Shown here piece by piece: positions 5,375 to 11,259 of a stretch of DNA of 13,524 nt (positions are counted from its first letter, which is position 1; each line of letters begins with the position of its first letter). Under the pieces are notes generated by a model. It was not told the DNA's origin. It saw only the letters and a list, made by a program, of their open reading frames with translations, and searched no databases. Source of the DNA: Spirochaetaceae bacterium. Its GTDB lineage: Bacteria > Spirochaetota > Spirochaetia > Treponematales > Breznakiellaceae. The stretch lies in the NCBI GenBank assembly GCA_031269165.1, contig JAISZQ010000008.1, positions 1 to 13,524 of the forward strand, in the 5' to 3' direction. Made by a program: the position numbers and the translations under genes.

Positions 5375-6397
5375 CGGCAGGTGGCCGGAACGGATTTGCT
5401 CCACCAGGGCCGCTTGCTTTTGGCGCACGGCTTCGCTCACCGTTTTGAGGTAGATGGGGTCGTCCTCGACGAAGTCCACGTAGCCTTCGCGCACTCCGGC
5501 GTATTCCGCTTGGCCGAACGGCAGGGTGCCGCTCAGAAAGCTGAGCGTTTTTTTCCGCGCCGCCTTGTCCTGATGGATGACGGCGCTTCCAACGACCACG
5601 CCCTCTTTCAGCGCATAACCGTTGATGTCGCACCAGACGACTTTCGCGCCCTTTTCGCCGGCGGTCTGCAATACGCCCTCGTTCGCGCCGCCCGCGATCG
5701 CCAAAATGACCCTCGCGCCGCCGTTAATCATATCTTGGGCGAGGTCGGCCGCCTTTTGCGCGTCAAACCAGTTGCCCAGAACGCGAAAATCGACCGAGTA
5801 GGCTGGGTTCACCGCCTTTGCGCCCTCAAGGTAGGCGGGAAGGATCACGTTGTTCATCGCCGGATATTCCTGCCCGGCGATAAGGCCGACTTTCTTGTGC
5901 CCGCTTGACGGCCCGGCCAACTCCTCGCTCACCAGTGCGGCGATGTGTCCGGCCATATAGCCCTGCTCGCGCTGGTTGTAACGCAACGTATAGACCGACG
6001 GATTGCCGGACAACTCGCCGTCAAACAGGATAAACTTCTGCGCGGGAAACTTCTCAAGCACGTCGGCGACAATCGCGGGCAGGGACGGATTCGACGAGAT
6101 AATCACGTCGTACTGCCCCGACGCGGCGAGTGCCGTCACCTTGTCCTCCCATTCCGCCTGATTATAGCCGCCCTCGATGACGTTGAGCGCGACCGGCTTA
6201 CCCTGCGCCGCTTGCCATTCGGCGACCGCCTCCTCGACACCGGAAGCCAGCATATCGTAAATCGCCGACCCCGCTCGCACTCCCGGAATAAACACCGCGA
6301 TACGCGCGCCGCCCTCGCTCTTCTTCCCCGCCCCAAACAAAAGTGCCGCCAAAACCAGCACCGCCGCCAAAACCTTTTTCATGGCCCTTCGATTCAT
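5366..6397 (-). CDS. BMP-family substrate-binding protein (BmpA/Med/PnrA type) of the nucleoside ABC importer
   Basis: Periplasmic-side receptor that would deliver a nucleoside-like ligand to the importer; 343 residues, usual for the family. The ATG at 6397 is chosen for GGAGGG three bases upstream; an in-frame ATG at 6382 has a poorly spaced AAGGG. The N-terminus, MNRRAMKK plus a hydrophobic core, is a signal peptide. The lipobox position reads LFG-A23-GKKSEGG, where relatives have LxxC-GKK, so the lipid-anchor cysteine seems to be replaced by alanine. The body has family features: ARIAVFIPG at the start of the fold, DVIISSNPSLPAIVADVLEKFPAQKFILFD, the VGLIAGQEYPAMNNVILPAYLEGAKAVNPAY region, and GARVILAIAGGANEGVLQTA. 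The gene is first in the importer cluster. The stop codon lies in a 50-bp repeat. Family secure, ligand inferred. Confidence 0.9.
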   Translation of the reverse strand: MNRRAMKKVLAAVLVLAALLFGAGKKSEGGARIAVFIPGVRAGSAIYDMLASGVEEAVAEWQAAQGKPVALNVIEGGYNQAEWEDKVTALAASGQYDVIISSNPSLPAIVADVLEKFPAQKFILFDGELSGNPSVYTLRYNQREQGYMAGHIAALVSEELAGPSSGHKKVGLIAGQEYPAMNNVILPAYLEGAKAVNPAYSVDFRVLGNWFDAQKAADLAQDMINGGARVILAIAGGANEGVLQTAGEKGAKVVWCDINGYALKEGVVVGSAVIHQDKAARKKTLSFLSGTLPFGQAEYAGVREGYVDFVEDDPIYLKTVSEAVRQKQAALVEQIRSGHLPAP

Positions 6398-6435
6398 TAT
6401 CCCTCCGTCATGCTTTTATGCGCGTCTTCCCCCGC

Positions 6436-6464
6436 ATTATGTCTATAGACAAGAATATACGAAA
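6436..6464 (-). promoter_or_regulatory. Likely promoter of the importer operon with a 12-bp palindrome
   Basis: Upstream of the binding-protein ATG the minus strand has CATAAT (6436-6441), a 5/6 match to a -10 box, and alternatively TATATT (6454-6459). Neither has a good -35, but a T-rich stretch lies just upstream. A perfect 12-bp palindrome TGTCTATAGACA (6440-6451) sits between and overlaps the first -10 box, where an operator would be expected. The untranslated leader would be about 30 bases. No purine riboswitch fold is seen. Confidence 0.4.
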
Positions 6465-6609
6465 AAAAAAATAAAATAAGCCCCCGCGCGTGCTTTGCGT
6501 GAATTGAAAATGATACATGGATAATGGGGGGCCGCCCACCCGAGCGGCGGGTGTTCCTTCCCCCGTAGGGGGCGTTGATAGGGAATAGGTTTAAGGGGAT
6601 GGGGGGCGG

Positions 6610-6823
6610 GGCATCCGTTAGGATGCCTTCGGGGGGCGGGCCCTACAGCCCTCAACATCCTGTTTCTGGCTTCCGGGCCGGGGCGCGTTCTGTTTTGCGT
6701 CCATCCGTGGACGCTGGGGACGCGCCCACAAAACCATGCACCGCATGGTTTTGTCCCGTAGAGGGGGTAGCGGAGGCCCGTAGGGCCGGAGCGAGGGGGC
6801 GGCAATTTGCCGCGACTTCCCCC
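6610..6823 (-). repeat. Repeat family copy B (inverted relative to C and D)
   Basis: Read on the minus strand this copy matches C and D from GGGGAAGT through to GGGCTGTAGGG. It has three structural parts: a 12-bp stem ACAAAACCATGC/GCATGGTTTTGT (6728-6754); an outer 8-bp stem GGGCGCGT/ACGCGCCC (6681-6688, 6720-6727); and an inner 7-bp stem GCGTCCA/TGGACGC (6697-6714). Its own palindromes are GCGGCAATTTGCCGC (6799-6813) and GGCATCCGTTAGGATGCC (6610-6627). The GAGCCTGTTC ends are missing. The flanks 6465-6609 and 6824-6842 hold no gene; 6501-6527 contains GAATTGAAAA and ATGGATAAT, also found at 8846-8870. Confidence 0.75.
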
Positions 6824-6842
6824 TCCTTGTTACGGGGTCTTC

Positions 6843-6916
6843 TGCGAGATACACGATTCGAACGTGCCACCTTCGCCTCCGGAGGGCGACGCTCTATCCA
6901 AATGAGCTAATCTCGC
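6843..6916 (-). tRNA. tRNA-Arg (anticodon CCG)
   Basis: A complete cloverleaf of 74 bases including the discriminator A. The acceptor stem GCGAGAT/ATCTCGC is fully paired. The D-arm is GCTC/GAGC with loop ATTTGGATA, the anticodon stem TCGCC/GGCGA with loop CTCCGGA gives anticodon CCG, the variable region is AGGTG, and the T-arm is GCACG/CGTGT with loop TTCGAAT. It decodes CGG. CCA is not encoded. It is transcribed divergently from tsaB. Confidence 0.96.
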
Positions 6917-6921
6917 GACTG

Positions 6922-6930
6922 TGCTATACT
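6922..6930 (+). promoter_or_regulatory. Extended -10 promoter of tsaB, leaderless position
   Basis: TGC-TATACT is an extended -10 (TGn plus a 5/6 -10 at 6925-6930). Six bases follow before the ATG at 6937, so the predicted first transcribed base is the start codon or next to it. There is no -35 match and no ribosome site upstream of the ATG; those positions belong to the tRNA gene. Confidence 0.5.
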
Positions 6931-6954
6931 ACCATCATGAATATATTTTGTCTA
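6926..6954 (-). promoter_or_regulatory. tRNA-Arg promoter
   Basis: Minus strand: -35 TAGACA (6949-6954, 5/6), a 17-base spacer, -10 TAGTAT (6926-6931, 4/6), then nine bases to the tRNA 5' end. The -35 element lies inside the first codons of tsaB, and the -10 overlaps the tsaB -10 on the opposite strand. Confidence 0.6.
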
Positions 6955-7665
6955 GACACCTCCGGGCCGGTGCTATCGGCGGCGTTGCAATGGGACGGCG
7001 GCGTTGTCTCGCTGGAGGTGGACGCGGGGGGAAAACATTCGGGGCTTCTTCTGTCGGTGATGGATAATCTGTTGAAGACCGCCGGGGTAAAGCCCATCGC
7101 TCTTGACCTTGCGGCGTGTATGCGGGGGCCGGGGTCGTGGACGGGGATACGTGTCGGGTTTGCGGCCGTCAAGGGAATCGCGGCGGCACACGGGGCCACG
7201 GCGGTGTCTATTCCCACGCTGGACTGTATGGCCCTGCCGTTTATGGACGGGGAGGCGGATGGGACGAGGACCGTAGCAAGAAAGATGGTGGTTCCCGCCA
7301 TTGACAGTAGGCGGCAACAGTTTTATACTGCCGTGTATCGGGGTGGAGAACGGGTAACGGATTATCTTGACGTGCAGCCGGACGCTCTCGTGCCGATGTT
7401 GCGTGGCGGCAGTGAAGAGGTGGAGATTGAGGAGGAGATTTTGCTTACCGGGCCGGATGCCGATAAATTGCGCGGGGTCTTGTCCGGCTTGCTGATGGAG
7501 AAGCACGAGAAACGCCTTTCCGTGGACCCGTATTTTTCGCGGGGACAGGCGCGGAATATGTTGCGCTTTTTAGCAAAAGGTGATAGAATGAAATGGGACG
7601 GGGAACTTTCTGTTCCGCTTTACATCAGGAAAAGTGACGCTGAGGAAAAATGGCAGAAATTGTAG
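6937..7665 (+). CDS. tsaB: tRNA threonylcarbamoyladenosine biosynthesis protein TsaB
   Basis: TsaB (YeaZ) is the inactive ASKHA-fold partner that binds TsaD and TsaE in the complex placing t6A at position 37 of ANN-reading tRNAs; cytoplasmic. The 242-residue product starts MNIFCLDTSGPVLSAAL, the classic N-terminal strand and turn. It continues with HSGLLLSVMDNLL and MRGPGSWTGIRVGFAAVKGIA, the diagnostic TsaB signature (GPGSFTGLRVG in most relatives, here with W), and later SIPTLDCMA. Like other TsaB proteins it lacks the metal-binding histidines of TsaD. The ATG at 6937 fits the family start, although there is no Shine-Dalgarno. The 3' end overlaps the HD-GYP gene by 16 bases, so the two are probably cotranscribed. 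The nearby tRNA-Arg(CCG) is not a t6A substrate, so the adjacency need not be functional. Confidence 0.93.
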   Translation: MNIFCLDTSGPVLSAALQWDGGVVSLEVDAGGKHSGLLLSVMDNLLKTAGVKPIALDLAACMRGPGSWTGIRVGFAAVKGIAAAHGATAVSIPTLDCMALPFMDGEADGTRTVARKMVVPAIDSRRQQFYTAVYRGGERVTDYLDVQPDALVPMLRGGSEEVEIEEEILLTGPDADKLRGVLSGLLMEKHEKRLSVDPYFSRGQARNMLRFLAKGDRMKWDGELSVPLYIRKSDAEEKWQKL

Positions 7666-8852
7666 GGGCCGATGCGCCCGAAAGTCAGGGCCCGGAGGCA
7701 CGGGAACCTGAGATCGTTGAAGAGATCGAAACGCTCGAGGAGATCGAGGAGTTTATCCCCGAAGAAGCCGAACCGTTGGATGCGGAACCGGATGGGGCGG
7801 AACCGAACGACATTTCTCTCGACTCATCCGCCGATAGGGACGCATGGGTTGCCTCTGTCCAAGAGAATTTTCCTTTATCGAAGAAAGTATTTCACACCTG
7901 TGTGTTTCCCGTCCTTATCATGACTCCGGAGTTTTATATTTCTTTTGCGAATAAGGCTTGCAAGCATCTTTTCCACAGCACCCCGAAAATCGAGGGTTGC
8001 CAGTTTATCAATACGTTTGGGAAGTATTTCAAGATAGACGACATAAAGAATATCCGCGAAATTATCTTGAAGGGTACGAACAGTTATTCGTGGAAGGGCA
8101 AGGCGTATATCAAGAGCCGGGAGCGGACAACGGTCGAAACCCGCGTCTATATTTTTCCGACGAGCCTTGACAATCATGTCCCGGTCGAATTTGGGGTCAT
8201 GTTTGACGATGTGACGGAAGAGATGCGGCATCTCCTCCGGGGCGTGTTCATGAGTTTGCTGGAGGCGTCCAAACTCAAGGACAACGACACCGGCCAGCAC
8301 ATCGTCCGGGTCAACTATTATTCAGAGACGCTGGCCCGTGTACTGAGAAATCGGCCCGGCTATGACATTGTTGACGCGGACTTCATCGACAACATCGGCT
8401 TTCTCGCGGCGATGCACGATGTCGGCAAGATTGGTACCCCGGACGACATCTTGAACAAAGCGGGCCCGCTCTCGGATTTTGAGTGGGGCGTGATGAAGGA
8501 GCACACCATCAACGGCGCGTTCATTCTGTCAACCTACCCGAACCCGATGGCGCGGGAGATTGCGGTCGCGCACCACGAGAAGTGGAACGGCACAGGCTAC
8601 CCCTATCAACTGAGCGGCGACACAATTCCCCTTGCGGCGCGAATTGTCTCACTTGCCGACGTATACGACGCGCTTCGCATGAAACGCTGTTACAAGCCGC
8701 CGTTCACGCACGAGGTGGCGGTGAAAAAGATACTGGAATCCAAAGGCACCCAGTTCGATCCTGATTTGGTAGACGTCATGCTCACGGTCGCCGACACATT
8801 CAACGAGTTATACGAGAAATACGCCGATGACCCCACCCCGTCGGGGAATTGA
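7650..8852 (+). CDS. PAS-like sensor plus HD-GYP cyclic-di-GMP phosphodiesterase
   Basis: 400 residues, no signal peptide or membrane segment, so a cytoplasmic enzyme predicted to hydrolyse cyclic di-GMP. Residues 1-60 are an acidic, Glu-rich, probably disordered tail. About 83-190 resembles a PAS domain (VFPVLIMTPEFYISFANKAC ... GVMFDDVTEE), a likely signal input. The HD-GYP domain covers about 195-390: TGQHIVRV (H217), HDVGK with H256/D257, EH at 284-285, HHEKWNGTGYP at 308-318 carrying the GYP motif, and ADVYDAL (336-342). All expected metal ligands are present. The ATG at 7650 has GAGGA five bases upstream and lies inside tsaB, consistent with coupling. The stop codon at 8850-8852 is inside a short repeat (GAATTGAAAA) also found at 6501. 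Activity is inferred from motifs; the ligand of the PAS domain is unknown. Confidence 0.9.
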   Translation: MAEIVGADAPESQGPEAREPEIVEEIETLEEIEEFIPEEAEPLDAEPDGAEPNDISLDSSADRDAWVASVQENFPLSKKVFHTCVFPVLIMTPEFYISFANKACKHLFHSTPKIEGCQFINTFGKYFKIDDIKNIREIILKGTNSYSWKGKAYIKSRERTTVETRVYIFPTSLDNHVPVEFGVMFDDVTEEMRHLLRGVFMSLLEASKLKDNDTGQHIVRVNYYSETLARVLRNRPGYDIVDADFIDNIGFLAAMHDVGKIGTPDDILNKAGPLSDFEWGVMKEHTINGAFILSTYPNPMAREIAVAHHEKWNGTGYPYQLSGDTIPLAARIVSLADVYDALRMKRCYKPPFTHEVAVKKILESKGTQFDPDLVDVMLTVADTFNELYEKYADDPTPSGN

Positions 8853-8871
8853 AAAGGGGAAATGGATAATA

Positions 8872-9148
8872 GAGCCTGTTCCAAAACCAAACATAAAGGG
8901 GAAGTCTCCCCCTCGCTTCGGGCTAAGCTCAAAATTTGAGCCGCCCTCCGCTACCTCCTTCAACGGGGACAAAACCATGCGGTGCATGGTTTTGTGGGCG
9001 TACCCCAAGCGTCCACGGACGGATGCATTACTGAGTACGCCCCGGCCCGAAAGTCCGAAGCAGGACGCTGAGGGCTGTAGGGTACCACCCCCGTAACGCC
9101 CCCGAATCACTGCGAGGAAAAAACCTCGTGGGGTTTTGGAACAGCCTC
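8872..9148 (+). mobile_element. Repeat family copy C: best-preserved full-length element
   Basis: A 277-base unit bounded by GAGCCTGTTCCAAAACC (8872-8888) and GGTTTTGGAACAGCCTC (9132-9148), inverted ends that differ at one base. AATA abuts both sides, a possible 4-bp target duplication. Internal structure: 12-bp stem (8969-8980 with 8984-8995, loop GGT); outer stem GGGCGTAC/GTACGCCC (8996-9003, 9035-9042); inner stem GCGTCC/GGATGC with one G.U pair. Extra palindrome GCTCAAAATTTGAGC at 8927-8941 and a CGAGG/CCTCG hairpin at 9113-9128. No gene: the open frames crossing it are not kept across copies because of indels. Confidence 0.78.
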
Positions 9149-9186
9149 AATAGTAAATGGATAATGGAAAATAGCGATTCAGTTGG

Positions 9187-9410
9187 GGGGAAGTCTCCCC
9201 CTCGTTCCGGCCCTGCGGTCCTTCACTACCCCCCTCAGCGGGACAAAACCATGCGGTGCATGGTGACCCACGCAAGCGTGGGTTTTGTGGGTGCGTCCCA
9301 AGCGTCCACGGATGGACGCAAAATAGAGCGCACCCCGGCCCGGAAGTCCGAAACAGGATGTTGAGGACTGTAGGGACCGGCCCCCGCAACACCCGCCGAA
9401 TCCTGGCGAC
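9187..9410 (+). repeat. Repeat family copy D, left end missing, merges into the next gene
   Basis: Starts at GGGGAAGTCTCCCC and follows copies B and C to about 9410 (CCGAATCCTGGCG, against CCGAATCACAGCG in A). Outer stem GGGTGCGT/GCGCACCC (9289-9296, 9328-9335), inner stem GCGTCCA/TGGACGC. The 3' arm of the 12-bp stem is interrupted by a 19-base insert holding the palindrome CCCACGC-AA-GCGTGGG (9267-9282). The GAGCCTGTTC ends are not found. The element runs straight into the reading frame of the membrane transferase, whose start codons all lie inside it. The 38 bases between C and D hold only an ATGGATAATGG word. Confidence 0.75.
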
Positions 9411-11217
9411 AGGTGAAACGAGGACGTTTGTCTTTTCGGCACTGGCACTCTTTCTGCTTGCGGGACTGGTAACGCCGTCCACGCTCATTGCGTCGTCCGT
9501 GGCTGAGTTTTCCTTTCTTGACCCGTACACGTCGCCGTTGCCGTTTATTGGCTTGACGCTGGCGCAGTCCGCCGGGATTTTCCTCTTTTGGGCACTGTGC
9601 CTCTACGCGATATGCCCCAAAACGGTACGGCCCGCACTGACCGTGTGCATGACGGTATTCTGTTATCTCGCCGTCGTGAACACGTTTGTGTTTCAAGAGT
9701 ATTACGGCTTTCTCACGCCTGACCTGCACTTCTCAAACGACGTGCGGTCATCAATGACCATGACCGTGGCGAACACGCTGGCACAGGTTTTGACGGCGGG
9801 CCTCGTCCTCTTCTTGTTATCCCGCCGGAAAAGGCAGTTTATCGCCATCCTGCAAAACATCACGGTGATTGCGTTCCTCCTGCTGGGCGGACTGAACGTT
9901 TTCAAAATCGCGGGCGAATACGCGAAACTCCCGCCGAAAGAAAGAACAGCCTCCGCATACGGAGAACCGGAAAAAGTCTACACCTTTTCCAAAACTGGGC
10001 AAAACGTGCTGGTTATCATGCTTGACCGGGGCATATCCGGCTACGTTCCCTTTATCTTTTCCGAAAAGCCTGCATTGTTGGACTCGTTTGCGGGATTTAC
10101 CTATTACCCCAACACGGTCTCTTTCGGTTCACATACACTCATCGGCGCGCCGGGACTTTACGGCGGCTACGAGTATACGCCGCTTGAAATGCAAAAGAAC
10201 CGCGATATGCCCCTTGCGGAAAAATACGACCAAGCCATGATGGTGTTGCCGAAACTTTTTGCCGAAAACGGCTTTAGCGTTACCGTGAGCAATCAGCCGC
10301 TTGAGAACGCCCGGCTTTACGATGGCGAGCCCGGCATCAACGTGAAAAACATCACCGGCCGTTATACGGATTATTATCTTGCGGCCCGTCCCGGTTTGAA
10401 CCTGAAGCACTATTCCCCGCTCCTTGAGCCAGGCCTTATCCGATTTTCTTTTTTCAAATTTGTTCCCCTGCCGGCGAGAAACTTCTGCTATGATAACGGC
10501 GATTACTTGTTGCCTGACCCGACGCATCTTGTGTCCACGACAACCATAAACAATTACACCGCGCTTGCCGTTCTGCCTGAGATCACCGCCGTTTCGGAAG
10601 AAGGCCGTCATTTTATCATACTCAACAACGAATTAACCCATGATTCCGCATTTTTTCAAGCACCGTCTTATGAACCGGCTACGGTCGTTACCGACAAGGG
10701 GTCCGGGCCTTTTGCCAACGAAGAACAATTTCACGCGAATATGGCGGCCTTCATTCTTTTGGGCAAATGGTTTGCCTTTCTGAAAGAAAACGGCGTGTAC
10801 GACAATACGAGAATTATCATCGTTGCCGACCACGGTTTCGATGTTGCCGTGCAAAAAGACGCGAAAAGGCTGCCAAACCGTGACAGACTGGAATGGTACT
10901 GGGCGATGTTGCTCCAAAAAGATTTTAACGCGCCCGCTCTAGAGGGAGAATCGTTGTCCGTTGACCATACGTTTATGACCAATGCGGACGTGCCCATGTT
11001 GGCGACTCAGGGTGGAGTTGTAGCCTCCCCTCCCCGCAATCCGTTCACGGGAACCCCCCTTGTCCCCGCCAAAGAACAGGGCGTAACGATAACGAGCACC
11101 CATCTTTGGCAAATCCGCAAACACGCGAAGACCACCTTCACCATCAGGCCGGGCGAATGGCTCCATGTGCATGACAATATTTTCGATGTTGAAAACTGGT
11201 CCCGTGTGAGGCCATAG
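9358..11217 (+). CDS. Membrane-anchored alkaline-phosphatase-superfamily transferase/hydrolase (LTA-synthase/sulfatase-like)
   Basis: 619 residues from the ATG at 9358. Five hydrophobic segments cover roughly residues 24-190, with the last ending near LNVFKIAG, followed by an extracytoplasmic catalytic domain of the alkaline-phosphatase fold. Candidate metal and catalytic residues: D223 in VLVIMLDRG, T260 in FGSHTLIGAPG as nucleophile, H428 in NNELTHD, and D491-H492 in VADHGFD. This layout is that of phosphoglycerol or phosphoethanolamine transferases; the real substrate is unknown. The start is uncertain: in-frame GTG 9256, ATG 9358 and TTG 9361 all lie in repeat D, none has a ribosome site, and the first helix begins only 23 residues after the ATG. 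The original N-terminus was probably replaced or shortened by the repeat. The gene may be read through from tsaB and the HD-GYP gene; no promoter is visible. Confidence 0.8.
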   Translation: MLRTVGTGPRNTRRILATGETRTFVFSALALFLLAGLVTPSTLIASSVAEFSFLDPYTSPLPFIGLTLAQSAGIFLFWALCLYAICPKTVRPALTVCMTVFCYLAVVNTFVFQEYYGFLTPDLHFSNDVRSSMTMTVANTLAQVLTAGLVLFLLSRRKRQFIAILQNITVIAFLLLGGLNVFKIAGEYAKLPPKERTASAYGEPEKVYTFSKTGQNVLVIMLDRGISGYVPFIFSEKPALLDSFAGFTYYPNTVSFGSHTLIGAPGLYGGYEYTPLEMQKNRDMPLAEKYDQAMMVLPKLFAENGFSVTVSNQPLENARLYDGEPGINVKNITGRYTDYYLAARPGLNLKHYSPLLEPGLIRFSFFKFVPLPARNFCYDNGDYLLPDPTHLVSTTTINNYTALAVLPEITAVSEEGRHFIILNNELTHDSAFFQAPSYEPATVVTDKGSGPFANEEQFHANMAAFILLGKWFAFLKENGVYDNTRIIIVADHGFDVAVQKDAKRLPNRDRLEWYWAMLLQKDFNAPALEGESLSVDHTFMTNADVPMLATQGGVVASPPRNPFTGTPLVPAKEQGVTITSTHLWQIRKHAKTTFTIRPGEWLHVHDNIFDVENWSRVRP

Positions 11218-11221
11218 CCCG

Positions 11222-11240
11222 CGCGTTACGCGAATGGATA
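11222..11240. repeat. Dispersed 19-bp repeat (copy 2)
   Basis: Identical to 1179-1197, same orientation. It fills most of the 42-base gap between the convergent transferase gene and malQ, where a terminator would be expected; only the small CGCGT/ACGCG palindrome is present, with no T-run. Confidence 0.7.
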
Positions 11241-11259
11241 ATATTGGAACAACCTTCGT

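Larger units (their letters stand above)
5097..5375. repeat. Three copies of a 50-bp hairpin repeat between binding protein and ATPase genes
   Basis: Units at 5097-5146, 5242-5290 and 5326-5375 share TACGACGCCCCCACGGAAAG followed by a palindrome CCCCTGCGGGG. Units 2 and 3 are part of a longer repeat with a period of about 84 bases. It is introduced by CCTTCCTTCCCCCG, which makes its own CCCCC/GGGGG hairpin and recurs once more near 6555. The 345 bases from 5021 to 5365 contain no credible gene. Apart from these units there is an AT-rich stretch (about 5155-5216) with repeated GCAATRGTG words; a weak leftward promoter could lie there, but nothing matches well. On the minus strand every unit gives a GGCCCC...GGGGCUUU stem-loop in the message between the two genes. 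Confidence 0.8.

Noticed and set aside
5097..5375. CRISPR-like array
   Set aside because: Only three units of unequal spacing, with the spacers partly repeated themselves and no cas genes.
9256..9357. GTG at 9256 as start of the membrane transferase
   Set aside because: It lies in the loop of the repeat hairpin and adds 34 residues (MHGDPRKRGFCGC...) that belong to the repeat; no ribosome site. It cannot be fully excluded.
8827..9364. Open frames through repeats C and D (and B) giving similar peptides such as DKTMRCMV
   Set aside because: The frames are broken by copy-specific palindromic inserts, have no ribosome sites, and the compensating changes fit structure rather than coding.
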